A DNA stretch of 64,000 nt from NCBI GenBank assembly GCA_900768685.1, contig CAAGDX010000006.1:52923-116922 (forward strand). Direction: 5' to 3'. How positions within the stretch are numbered: the first letter of the stretch is position 1; the number at the start of each line of letters is the position of its first letter. A model generated the notes under the pieces. It was not told where the DNA came from and ran no database searches. It saw only the letters and a program-made list of their open reading frames with translations. Below, piece by piece: positions 37,095 to 45,266 of this stretch. The position numbers and the translations under genes were made by a program. Origin of the DNA: Bacteroidales bacterium. Lineage in GTDB: Bacteria; Bacteroidota; Bacteroidia; Bacteroidales; Muribaculaceae.

Positions 37095-37739
37095 TTATAG
37101 GTTTTTCAGTTGTGAAATTGTTTCAATAGGGTTTTCGGCACCGAAAACGTAACTTCCTGCAACGAGTACATCTGCTCCGGCTTCTGCCAGGAGAGGTGCT
37201 GTGGTAGCATTTACACCACCGTCAATTTCAATGAGCGGCTTGTTTGAGGAAAGTGCTATCATTTCGCGGAGTTTGCGGAGTTTGTCCAGTGTGCGAGGAA
37301 TGAATTTTTGTCCTCCAAAGCCGGGATTTACAGACATGAGAAGAATCATATCCACATCGTCTATCACGTCTTCTATAGTGACAACGGACGTTGCGGGATT
37401 CAGTGTCACAGCGGCTTTCATTCCGGCGGCTTTTATGGCTTGAATAGTGCGGTGGAGGTGAACACATGCTTCCTGGTGAACGTTCATGTATTCGGCACCG
37501 AGGTCACGCACTTGTGAAATGTAGTTTTGTGGATTTACAATCATCAAGTGCACGTCAAGCGGCTTTTTAGCATATTTTGCTATTGCTTGCATCACGGGAA
37601 AGCCGAATGAGATATTTGGCACGAAAACGCCGTCCATCACATCAAGGTGAAAGAAGTCTGCTTCACTATTATTTACCATTTCTATGTCGGCACGCAGGTT
37701 TGCGAAGTCTGCCGACAGCATTGAGGGCGCTACTTTCAT
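37095..37739 (-). CDS. rpe: Ribulose-phosphate 3-epimerase
   Basis: This 214-residue TIM barrel has the family motifs APSMLSADFANL, FFHLDVMDGVFVPN, DVHLMI, MSVNPGFGGQKF and EIDGGVNATTAP, with metal ligands His, Asp, His, Asp in place. It interconverts ribulose 5-phosphate and xylulose 5-phosphate in the pentose phosphate pathway. Full length. Its start overlaps the dedA-like stop by four bases. Confidence 0.97.
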   Translation of the reverse strand: MKVAPSMLSADFANLRADIEMVNNSEADFFHLDVMDGVFVPNISFGFPVMQAIAKYAKKPLDVHLMIVNPQNYISQVRDLGAEYMNVHQEACVHLHRTIQAIKAAGMKAAVTLNPATSVVTIEDVIDDVDMILLMSVNPGFGGQKFIPRTLDKLRKLREMIALSSNKPLIEIDGGVNATTAPLLAEAGADVLVAGSYVFGAENPIETISQLKNL

Positions 37740-38428
37740 TTTGTTTCTTTATGTTTTTTGAAGAATGCATTGTATGCGATGTACGCTATGCAGAAAAGGA
37801 GGATTCCAAAGCCTATGATGGTGAGGATTCCGTTGTATTCTTCAATTTTTTGGAATAATTCATCTATTGTTACGGTAAGTGCAAGCCAGTAGCCCAGAGC
37901 GGCGAGAACAATGTTCCACAGGAGTGCTCCGAGGCTTGTGTAGAGGCAGAATACCCAAAATTTCATTCTTGCAAGTCCGGCAGGAATGGAGATTAGTTGG
38001 CGAACTGCGGGGATAAGACGACCGATGAATGTGGAGATTGCACCGTGGTCGTCAAAGTATTTCTCTGCTTTTTCCACTTTTGCTTGGTCTATAAGGCATG
38101 CGTGTCCGAATTTGCTGTTTGCGAAAGAATAAACTATCGGGCGACCAACGGTGAGGGCGATAACGTAGTTTATCACTGCACCAACGAGTGCTCCAAGTGT
38201 GGCAACAAGCACCACGAGGAAAATATTAAGGTCGTGTGTCGTACCTCCTTGGATAGCCAGGTATGCAGCCGGCGGCACCACTACTTCCGATGGAAATGGA
38301 ATAAAACTACTCTCTATCACCATAAAAAGGAAGATAAAGAGATATGAGGCATTTTCCACAAACCAAGTGAAAATTGTGCAAGCATTGAGAGAATCCGTTA
38401 TGGAAAGCGAGATGAGTAAATCTGTCAT
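37736..38428 (-). CDS. DedA-family membrane protein
   Basis: The 230-residue protein has the SNARE-associated/DedA fold. Motifs are ESSFIPFPSEVVVPPAAYLA, a GALVGAVINYVIALTVGR re-entrant region and FIGRLIPAVRQLISIPAGLARM. About five hydrophobic segments are present. DedA proteins act in membrane homeostasis and some recycle undecaprenyl phosphate. It is the first gene of the dedA-rpe-mnmE transcription unit; a TAATTTTG box (38472-38465 on the minus strand) lies about 37 bases before the ATG. Confidence 0.93.
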   Translation of the reverse strand: MTDLLISLSITDSLNACTIFTWFVENASYLFIFLFMVIESSFIPFPSEVVVPPAAYLAIQGGTTHDLNIFLVVLVATLGALVGAVINYVIALTVGRPIVYSFANSKFGHACLIDQAKVEKAEKYFDDHGAISTFIGRLIPAVRQLISIPAGLARMKFWVFCLYTSLGALLWNIVLAALGYWLALTVTIDELFQKIEEYNGILTIIGFGILLFCIAYIAYNAFFKKHKETK

Positions 38429-38464
38429 TGATGTTTCGTTTTTGTTTAGCTATATTTCAAATTA

Positions 38465-38472
38465 CAAAATTA
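38465..38472 (-). promoter_or_regulatory. -7 box for the dedA-rpe-mnmE operon
   Basis: TAATTTTG on the minus strand matches TAnnTTTG, 37 bases before the dedA-like ATG. Confidence 0.45.
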
Positions 38473-38510
38473 GTCAAATTTTGTGTAATATTTGGAACAA
38501 GTGAGAAAAA

Positions 38511-39443
38511 TTATGTAAATGCAAGTATCTTTTTCAGTATTTTGTTGCAAGAATAAGCTATTAAGATAGATGCTGAGATTGCAGCAATAAATCCAAAATA
38601 CCTGTTTGTTATAGTATAATCACATATTGTATATATGTATTCGTGCCAGAGATATATTTCCAGCGAAATAAGTCCGCAAAATGTCAAGCTTGTGTAAAAA
38701 ACGTATTCTCTGAATTTATCTATAAATATGGAAATGTAATATGCAATGGAAGGTAAAGAGAAAGAGAGTATAGTGAAAGTGTGCTGATTGCTTGCAAATG
38801 GAAATTTGCTAACTAAATATTCGCCGAAAATATAGGCACAAACTGCTAAAATCCACCCGTATCTTATGATTATTTTCGGAGTCCACCCCATTGCTACGCT
38901 CATTCCTAAAATAAATGCCGGAAAGCGTGCAATAGACCATTCTATTATATAATTTAGATTATTCGGAAACAATATCAACAGTGCAATGCAAATAAAAAGC
39001 GTGCTTATTGAAATTATGGCAGCAGAAGTGCGTTTAAGTAAAAAATACGCAAAGGGTGCTACCAGATAAAAGCATATAAGTGGCTTGAAAAACCACAGGT
39101 CAAGTCCAACAATGGTTGAAATGCCACGCGGAGAAACATTAAACGGATATAAGGTGTAACTTAAAATATATTTTATAATTCCGCAAAATACTATTGGGTA
39201 AAACAGTCGCTTTAGTCGCTTCGTGTAAAATACTTTTGGAGAACTGTTTTTCTTTAGCGAAAATACAAGACCGAAACCGGAGAGAAAGAAAAACATATCC
39301 ACTCCGAAATGTCCAAAATTGTAAAAAAGCGAGAATGGAAAAATTGAAGCAAACCTCAGGTGGAAAAGCATTATGCTTATAATGGATAGCCCCATTATAA
39401 ATGTGCGATTCTCTGATATGCTATTGCTTATGTTTATATTCAC
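38511..39443 (-). CDS. Acyltransferase-3 family membrane protein
   Basis: The 310-residue protein has about ten transmembrane helices and the acyltransferase-3 signature. LFHLRFASIFPF contains the conserved His, and FFFLSGFGLVFSL and KRLKRLFYPIVF follow. Such proteins O-acylate cell-surface glycans or export intermediates. It is AT-rich like the neighbouring island and monocistronic, with a TAATTTTG box upstream (39491-39484). It is slightly shorter than typical members but shows no break. Confidence 0.85.
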   Translation of the reverse strand: MNINISNSISENRTFIMGLSIISIMLFHLRFASIFPFSLFYNFGHFGVDMFFFLSGFGLVFSLKKNSSPKVFYTKRLKRLFYPIVFCGIIKYILSYTLYPFNVSPRGISTIVGLDLWFFKPLICFYLVAPFAYFLLKRTSAAIISISTLFICIALLILFPNNLNYIIEWSIARFPAFILGMSVAMGWTPKIIIRYGWILAVCAYIFGEYLVSKFPFASNQHTFTILSFSLPSIAYYISIFIDKFREYVFYTSLTFCGLISLEIYLWHEYIYTICDYTITNRYFGFIAAISASILIAYSCNKILKKILAFT

Positions 39444-39483
39444 TGATATTCAAAAATCCGTTTGTTTTTCTTTCTATTGTTCA

Positions 39484-39491
39484 CAAAATTA
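39484..39491 (-). promoter_or_regulatory. -7 box for the acyltransferase gene
   Basis: TAATTTTG on the minus strand matches TAnnTTTG, about 41 bases before the ATG at 39443. Confidence 0.4.
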
Positions 39492-39725
39492 GGGAATGCT
39501 GTGTAAAATACCAAATTTGAAAAGAAAAAATATGTTTAATAACATATAAATTCTTTTTGCAATTATGAAAATACTTCCTAATTTTGCGAATAACATAAAA
39601 CAACGGAGGTAAAACTCTTTCTTGCTGATGAACCTGGGAAATTCACCAATCAAGACCGATTTTTTACTCAAGTCACTCTGAACTGCATCCATTTCTTGCA
39701 GATTCTTGTGTCACACTTTGGTGTA
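39489..39725 (-). pseudogene. Remnant of an unknown coding sequence (left island edge)
   Basis: A minus-strand frame reads HKNLQEMDAVQSDLSKKS, then GEFPRFISKKE and FAKLGS. A second fragment on the plus strand at 45.0-45.1 kb reads NEFPRFISKKE, then FAK and a stop; the gap between the two blocks differs by 12 bases, i.e. whole codons. The in-frame difference suggests both are relics of one protein family that I cannot name, perhaps a transposase. The rest of 39444-39893 (450 bases) holds the acyltransferase promoter box and otherwise nothing I can assign. Confidence 0.4.
39616..39645 (-). repeat. Left copy of the island-flanking inverted repeat
   Basis: This 30-base block is the reverse complement of 45081-45110 with a single mismatch. 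A further shared 11-base block (39581-39591, ATTTTGCGAAT) lies 24 bases to its left. Confidence 0.85.
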
Positions 39726-39893
39726 TTCTCTCATGTCCGTTTGCAAAAAGCGGTCAAGGCATACCTTTATTAAAAATTTTCTTCTCCGGTGCCTGTAGGG
39801 GAAATGCATTTAGCAAAAAAAATTGGTGATTTTATTAAATTTTTTGAGGCTTTTTGTTATATATGATTATCATCACAAAATTAATTAAAGATT

Positions 39894-41234
39894 ATGAAAA
39901 AGAGTAACCGACAAATTTTGATAAACATAATGTTTAATGGCAGCTATTTAAATAGCAATATCGGACACGAATTTGTTAATCTATTTCAAACAGATTCCGG
40001 TAAGAATTATGTTTATGTTATGCCTGAGGGAAAGTTTGGAAAAATTCAAAAAGGCAAAGTTGAGGCAGTTATTAACGTGCGAAACATTCCAAATGAAAAA
40101 AAACTTGAAATATTATCTGTAGCAACAAATCTTAAAGAGATATATGATCCTGATTTATCTATATCTCGGAATGAAAAAATTCAAGAGAAAATTATCAATA
40201 CAGAATGTTATGCAGGTAAACTAATGAAGGACATATTTACGGGAGCAAAACAGCAAAGTATATATGTTTCATACGAAGCTGAAAACGTTAAAATTCCTAC
40301 TAAATACATTACTATACCATATAGAGTATCAGGTGGACTTGCAAAAGGTCCAAATAGGTCACAAAAAATATATTCAGAAGAAGGAGAACCTGAATTTGTT
40401 TGGCTTTCGGAAATTATTGAGGAAATATGTTCAAACGGAAATGATTTATCAAAACTTCACGAAGATGAGATAAATGAATATAAGAAAGAAATTAGCGAGG
40501 ATAAAGTAGGCGATGATTACCACAAATGTGAACTATCAATCCTTGAAGTTTTATATGGAAAAGGTGATGACGAACTGGCGTATTCTAATGCAATAGCTTT
40601 TTTGTTTGAGAGAATTCCAAGCGTAATGCTACAATTTTTCAATCCACAACAAAACAACTCCGGCACTCCGGCTAATTCAATTTGTGGTTACAACGAGGAA
40701 ATCCCCGGTATATCACCAGCAAGTAATACTACCATCTCAGAGAAAGTAGAAAAGGTTTATAGGGAATTGTACAATATGGATATTGTGGTAACAACGAATT
40801 GTCGTACTATTGTAATTGAGAACAAGATTCGTTCCGGTGTAAATGGTGTTAATGATTCAAAGAATCTGCAAATCACAAACCAATTACAAAAATATGTAAA
40901 CCAATTTTCAACCATAAAAGATTTGACAAATGAGCAGGTATTTCCACGACCGATTGAATTTTATCTACTGTGTCCTGAGTATAATAAAATCTTGCTTTCT
41001 GATTATGGCGTTGACAAAATATATATACTGAAAACATACAAGGAATTGTATGAATATCTTATAAATATATCAAAACCGCACTCTTTATTTAAGAAGGCGC
41101 AAGCGTTTGAAATTGCTATAGAAGTAATCAGAAGATTCTTTGATGAATTTATAAATGCAATAAGACGTCATACACTTACTTATGTAGATGACCGAAAACC
41201 TGAATTGATGAGAAAAGTAGCAAAAATTTTCTGA
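39894..41234 (+). CDS. PD-(D/E)XK nuclease-like protein with unfamiliar N-terminal domain
   Basis: The 446-residue protein is cytosolic and AT-rich. The C-terminal half (about 210-446) looks like a PD-(D/E)XK nuclease: an Asn/Phe-rich helix (LAYSNAIAFLFERIPSVML), then D296 in NMDIVV, E309 and K311 in VIENKI, and a Gln-containing helix (ITNQLQKYVNQFS). That order and spacing fit the superfamily active site. The N-terminal part (about 1-190) begins INIMFNGSYLNSNIGHEFVNLF and has no family name I can give; it could be a sensor or target-recognition domain. It is the first gene of the accessory island. A role in defence is inferred from fold and context only. Confidence 0.75.
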   Translation: MKKSNRQILINIMFNGSYLNSNIGHEFVNLFQTDSGKNYVYVMPEGKFGKIQKGKVEAVINVRNIPNEKKLEILSVATNLKEIYDPDLSISRNEKIQEKIINTECYAGKLMKDIFTGAKQQSIYVSYEAENVKIPTKYITIPYRVSGGLAKGPNRSQKIYSEEGEPEFVWLSEIIEEICSNGNDLSKLHEDEINEYKKEISEDKVGDDYHKCELSILEVLYGKGDDELAYSNAIAFLFERIPSVMLQFFNPQQNNSGTPANSICGYNEEIPGISPASNTTISEKVEKVYRELYNMDIVVTTNCRTIVIENKIRSGVNGVNDSKNLQITNQLQKYVNQFSTIKDLTNEQVFPRPIEFYLLCPEYNKILLSDYGVDKIYILKTYKELYEYLINISKPHSLFKKAQAFEIAIEVIRRFFDEFINAIRRHTLTYVDDRKPELMRKVAKIF

Positions 41235-41303
41235 ACCGACCCTATATCATATCATTTAAATAATACTAAATAGAAACATTTCAAACCATACACCAATTAA
41301 AAA

Positions 41304-41789
41304 ATGAACAAAATCAAAGTTCTCGCAAAAGCACAAAACCGTATCTGCCTTGGAATTGTCCACGCATATATGGCGATTAACCCTAATTCTACACTTGAAG
41401 ACCTACGAAAGGCATTTCCTAATAATCTAAACCCTGACAAAGGAGTAAAAGAAAACTTTATTTATGTAGATGAAAAAGGTACAGACGCAAACTGGGATGG
41501 CTATTTCCGTGAAGATGAAGAAGTAATCACTACCGGAGATAACAAAAAGGTCTCTGTCGTTAAAATGTGGACAAAACCAAGTTTTGATAGAATGGTTGCT
41601 CATGCTGAAAACTACGAAATCGTATCTGAAATCCTTGAAAAAACCGAAAAAGACGCAAAAGCCAGGTTCAGACTCGAATTCATAAATGGTTTCACCGTCA
41701 CCGAAAATAAGGCAAAATCAAAGTTCATACCACTGCTTTTTGCAGCATTGATAATTACAGCCATCTTGGCTGCCATATTAATGATATAA
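41304..41789 (+). CDS. Small C-terminally tail-anchored protein
   Basis: The 161-residue protein has a soluble domain (about 1-125) containing TLEDLRKAFPNNLNP, GYFREDEEVITTGDNKK and VVKMWTKPSFDRMVAHAENY. A hydrophobic C-terminal helix (SKFIPLLFAALIITAILAAI, about 138-158) leaves only a few residues beyond. I have a weak memory of similar soluble domains in Bacteroidetes hypotheticals but can give no function. It lies 69 bases after the nuclease-like gene and 36 before the WG-repeat gene, consistent with one transcript. Confidence 0.7.
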   Translation: MNKIKVLAKAQNRICLGIVHAYMAINPNSTLEDLRKAFPNNLNPDKGVKENFIYVDEKGTDANWDGYFREDEEVITTGDNKKVSVVKMWTKPSFDRMVAHAENYEIVSEILEKTEKDAKARFRLEFINGFTVTENKAKSKFIPLLFAALIITAILAAILMI

Positions 41790-41825
41790 CAAAATAAATT
41801 TTACTAACATAAAACTAAAACAATT

Positions 41826-43997
41826 ATGGCAAGAATCAGTTTAACATTTAAGACAACCGTCGGAAAGTTGAAAAAAGAATTTCAAAAAGCTTTTGGAGCT
41901 GTTTTGAGGGTATATAAACAGAAAAGTGTTGCCGATGACTCGGAAACTCTGTCTAATTTAGGACTTAACAAAAATGTCACTTTTGAGTGCAGAAGCAGTC
42001 GTACCGTTGCCAGCTTCATTAAGGCTATGGCTGACTTCGGACTCACTGTGAAAGTATATACCCAAGACGAGCATGTGGCAGTCCTTGATGGCCTGACTCT
42101 TAAGTCTGCAGGACAAGTCAAAAAATATGCAAGAAAAAAAGATATGGAAGATATGATTGCTTACCAGCGTGACGAAGAAGAAGTTGAAGAAGTTGAAGAA
42201 ATAAAAGATATTTCAGCTGTATCAACAAATAAAAGCGAAAAAGCAATGAAAACAATTAACGTTTACGTCTACGGTTGTGAAAAAGAACTTGTAGCCTGCG
42301 ACAGTGATGGTGATGTGATTGAATCCTTTAGCCGCTTTTCCCTGGAAGGACTTGCTTTCGAAATTGAAGGAAAGGAATATTATGAATCTGATTTTGATGA
42401 AACAGAATTCGGTAATAGTAAGCTGTGTGAAGAGACGGATGTTAATGCTGTAGAATATTTTACAGAAGTTGGAGCGGACATGGGTTTGCTCGATACCAAC
42501 AACTCCTCTTGCAATTTTGAAATTGAAATTCCGGAGAATGAGGATTTTAATCCCCAAAAGGCGTACCTTGTGAGTCGCGATTTCATCTATCCTGACGATA
42601 CGGATGAGTCAACGCTTGTTGCATTTGTTTATGATGGAAAAGTATATACAGACTTTGGTCCGGAGGACTCATCAGGCATAGACTCTGAACAAATTTGGTC
42701 TATTGGCACTGACGACGAAGAGTGGGAAGATGAAGTTGAAGAAGATAATGAAGACGAAGAAGATAAAGTTCCTAAATGGGGTTTAATTGATAAGACCGGA
42801 GCCTGGATTATAAAGCCGAAATTTGATTTTGCCAACGCTTTCAGTGACGGTATAGCCATGGTAAAAATTGATGGTAAATGTGGCTATATAGACAAGACCG
42901 GAGTGTGGATTGCGAAGCCGCAATTTGATTTTGCGGAAAAGTTTCGAGGCGGCATGTCTATAGTGCAAATTGACGGTAAAACGGGTTTAATCGACAAGAC
43001 CGGAGCCTGGATTGCAGAGCCGAAATTTGATGGTGCGTTATTTTTAACTGATGGTATAGCCTCAGTAAAAATTAACGGTAAAGCGGGTTTAATGGACAAG
43101 ACGGGAGCCTGGATTGCAGAACCCAAATTTGATCGTGGATTTCTATTTGAAGGCGATATGGCCAAATTACAAATTGACGGTAAAAAGGGTTATATAGACA
43201 AGACCGGAGCCTGGATTGTGGAGCCTCAATTTGATAGTCTGGAACATTTCAGTGACGGCTTAGCCGCAGCAGAAATTAATGATAAATGGGGCTATATAGA
43301 CATGACCGGTACTTGGATTATAGAGCCGCAATTTGATTATGTAGACGCTTTCAGTGACGGTTTAGCCGCAGCAGAAATTGATGGTAAATGGGGCTATATT
43401 GACAAGACCGGAACTTGGATTATAAATCCAAAATTTAAGTGGGCCTACTATTTCCGTGACGGCATAGCCAGAATAAAAGATGGCAAGAGATATCGCTATA
43501 TTGACAAGACCGGAGCATTTATTGTAAAGCAAAAATTTGATGATGCCAAAGATTTCAGTGACGGTGTGGCCTTAGTCCAGATTGATGATAAATGGGGGAT
43601 TATTGACAAGACAGGAGCATGGATTATAGAACCGGAATTTGATTATGCACACGATTTTCAAGACGGATTAGCTGAAGTAAAAATTGACGGTAAAACAGGT
43701 TTAATTGACAAGACCGGAGCGTGGATTTTAGAGCCGAAATGTAGCTTTATAAGCGATTTTATAGACGACATAGCCAGAGTAAAAATTGACGGTAAATGGG
43801 GCTATATAGACAAAACCGGAGCCTGGATTGCAGAGCCGCAATATGATGATGCCAAAGCTTTCAGTGAGGGGATAGCCGGAGTAAAAATTGACAGTGAATG
43901 GGGCTATATAGACAAGACCGGAGCATTGATTATAAAGCCGAAATTTGATGAAACAAGAGAATTTGTAGAAGGCGTTGCTTTTGTATACGGCATTTAG
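41826..43997 (+). CDS. WG-repeat protein with two N-terminal domains
   Basis: The 723-residue product has three parts. Residues about 1-105 (ISLTFKTTVGKLKKEFQKAF, LRVYKQKSVADDSETL, LVLDGLTL-like VAVLDGLTL) form a compact domain seen in other Bacteroidales hypotheticals. Residues about 140-300 begin with a second internal Met (MKTINVYVYGCEKEL) and end in a strongly acidic linker. Residues about 318-723 are 12 WG/KWG beta-hairpin repeats of 34 residues (consensus WGYIDKTGAWIIEPKFD). There is no signal peptide. WG repeats make a protein-binding solenoid; the partner may be the neighbouring nuclease-like protein, which is inference. Confidence 0.85.
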   Translation: MARISLTFKTTVGKLKKEFQKAFGAVLRVYKQKSVADDSETLSNLGLNKNVTFECRSSRTVASFIKAMADFGLTVKVYTQDEHVAVLDGLTLKSAGQVKKYARKKDMEDMIAYQRDEEEVEEVEEIKDISAVSTNKSEKAMKTINVYVYGCEKELVACDSDGDVIESFSRFSLEGLAFEIEGKEYYESDFDETEFGNSKLCEETDVNAVEYFTEVGADMGLLDTNNSSCNFEIEIPENEDFNPQKAYLVSRDFIYPDDTDESTLVAFVYDGKVYTDFGPEDSSGIDSEQIWSIGTDDEEWEDEVEEDNEDEEDKVPKWGLIDKTGAWIIKPKFDFANAFSDGIAMVKIDGKCGYIDKTGVWIAKPQFDFAEKFRGGMSIVQIDGKTGLIDKTGAWIAEPKFDGALFLTDGIASVKINGKAGLMDKTGAWIAEPKFDRGFLFEGDMAKLQIDGKKGYIDKTGAWIVEPQFDSLEHFSDGLAAAEINDKWGYIDMTGTWIIEPQFDYVDAFSDGLAAAEIDGKWGYIDKTGTWIINPKFKWAYYFRDGIARIKDGKRYRYIDKTGAFIVKQKFDDAKDFSDGVALVQIDDKWGIIDKTGAWIIEPEFDYAHDFQDGLAEVKIDGKTGLIDKTGAWILEPKCSFISDFIDDIARVKIDGKWGYIDKTGAWIAEPQYDDAKAFSEGIAGVKIDSEWGYIDKTGALIIKPKFDETREFVEGVAFVYGI
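42777..43994 (+). repeat. Twelve tandem 102-bp WG repeats inside the coding sequence
   Basis: The DNA repeats at about 102-bp intervals (GACAAGACCGGAGCNTGGATT recurs, given here as a degenerate 20-mer core). Several adjacent units are nearly identical, such as those starting near 43287 and 43389. Such arrays expand and contract by recombination, so repeat number may vary between strains. Confidence 0.9.
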
Positions 43998-44229
43998 TAC
44001 GTAGAGGTTGTATCAAAATTGAAGTGACCCCGAAACGTTTGAAATATCAGTTTCTCATTATTGCTCACTAAATGTGAATTATTAAGATATAGTAGAGAAA
44101 TTGCTTATTAATAACTCGAATACATTTCTCAGTATGTCAAATGTTTTTTTGAATAGAATACTATTTATCATAAGTTAATATAATTAATCATTTAGAAGTT
44201 GCGCACGACACGAATAAGTGTAAATTGCT

Positions 44230-44436
44230 ATGGGAGCATCTCCAGAAGAAAAGAAAAAAGAAAGAATCAAATATCTGAAACAACAGATTGAGTTTAAGAA
44301 AAACGCTATTCGAAATTTTGAAAGTGTCATGAGGAGCACCAGTAAACCTGAAAATTATCGTCATGAATATAACCAAGCTAAAGCCCAACTTAAAAAAATG
44401 CAAGAGGAGTTAGAATCGCTTAGGTATGACGACTAA
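44230..44436 (+). CDS. Small charged coiled-coil protein
   Basis: The 68-residue protein is almost entirely helical and charged (SPEEKKKERIKYLKQQIEFKK, LKKMQEELESLRYDD partly quoted), with no cysteine and no hydrophobic segment. Its stop codon overlaps the ATG of the GNAT gene by one base, so the two are translationally coupled. The order small gene then enzyme recalls an antitoxin-toxin pair, but there is no recognisable DNA-binding fold. The upstream gap 43998-44229 holds an IS-end-like sequence but no gene. Confidence 0.6.
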   Translation: MGASPEEKKKERIKYLKQQIEFKKNAIRNFESVMRSTSKPENYRHEYNQAKAQLKKMQEELESLRYDD

Positions 44437-44948
44437 TGAATAAATTATCTTCAATAATAGAAGATGACAATATTCAATGGAGAATTTACGATGGCGAAAT
44501 GCCTATATGCAGTAGATTCTCCATTGATGTTTGGCACAAGATGGTGAGTGATATCCATTCCGATGAAGATTGGAGACAATTTCTTATTGATTATCCGGAC
44601 TTAATTAGATGCTATGTTTTATACAATAAACAGAATGGGATGCCAATTGCTTTTACATACATAATGGTGGAGGATGATTATGGGAAAATAGTCTCTTTCC
44701 ATGGTGGGGGCTGGGACAATTCGCTTTTTATGTCTTTAATGTTTTATCGTGGTATGTTTGTTTTTGTGGAATACTTGTTGAAATCGGGTTTGAAAGTTAG
44801 AACAGCTTGTGATTTGGATAATATTAGAACATATCGTTTTCTTAAAAGTGCCGGTTTTGTGCACTATAAAACCAATAAAAGGCATTTGTTTTGGATAAAT
44901 GAAAAAAGACTGAAAGCAAGTAAGGCATATAAGTTTTTCTATAGATAA
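44436..44948 (+). CDS. GNAT-like acetyltransferase
   Basis: The 170-residue protein has a GNAT-like order of elements: IAFTYIMVEDDYGKIVSFHGGGW in place of the acceptor strands, then a helix and VRTACDLDNIRTYRFLKSAGFVHYKT, which matches the C-terminal GNAT strand and helix (N-x-x-x-x-x-F-L-K-x-x-G-F). The classical acetyl-CoA motif R/Q-x-x-G-x-G/A is not clear, so the cofactor site may be altered. It is coupled to the small coiled-coil gene. A toxin role by tRNA or protein acetylation, or phage-derived function, is possible. Confidence 0.6.
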   Translation: MNKLSSIIEDDNIQWRIYDGEMPICSRFSIDVWHKMVSDIHSDEDWRQFLIDYPDLIRCYVLYNKQNGMPIAFTYIMVEDDYGKIVSFHGGGWDNSLFMSLMFYRGMFVFVEYLLKSGLKVRTACDLDNIRTYRFLKSAGFVHYKTNKRHLFWINEKRLKASKAYKFFYR

Positions 44949-45011
44949 AAAAGCGGACTGCCTGTAATTTCTGCTGATAGGTCCTGGGAAACCATGATAA
45001 AGAAATACAAA

Positions 45012-45202
45012 CAATCCGCACTTATGTTATTCTGAAAAGAATAATCATACAGAGGAATGTTCTCTCTCTTTTATCAGAAATGAATTTCCCAGATTCATCA
45101 GCAAGAAAGAATACAACATTCAATTCGCAAAATGATATGCGAAGTTAGGTAAATTTCCCTACTTGTACAATCTATTAACAGACATTAACATAAAGCGGAT
45201 TG
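45012..45202. mobile_element. MITE-like element with terminal inverted repeats
   Basis: CAATCCGCACTTATGTTA (45012-45029) pairs inversely with TAACATAAAGCGGATTG (45186-45202): 17 of 18 positions match after one gap and one change. They enclose 191 bases without an intact gene but containing the right copy of the island-flanking repeat. No target-site duplication is obvious. It may be a miniature derivative of an insertion sequence. Confidence 0.5.
45081..45110 (+). repeat. Right copy of the island-flanking inverted repeat
   Basis: This 30-base block is inverted relative to 39616-39645, with 29 of 30 bases identical. The 11-base block ATTCGCAAAAT follows at 45123-45133. In frame it reads NEFPRFISKKEYNIQFAK then stop. 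The remaining non-coding sequence in 44949-45266 holds the MITE-like element and nothing else I can assign. Confidence 0.85.
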
Positions 45203-45266
45203 CATTATGTTGCAAAGATAATGAATGAAATTAAGATTTGGAAAATTTGGTAATTGTCTTTTATTG

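Noticed and set aside
42777..43994. Regular 102-bp repeats that could suggest a CRISPR-like or satellite array
   Set aside because: The period is in frame and encodes WG repeats; units are translated and diverge mainly at third positions. There are no unique spacers.
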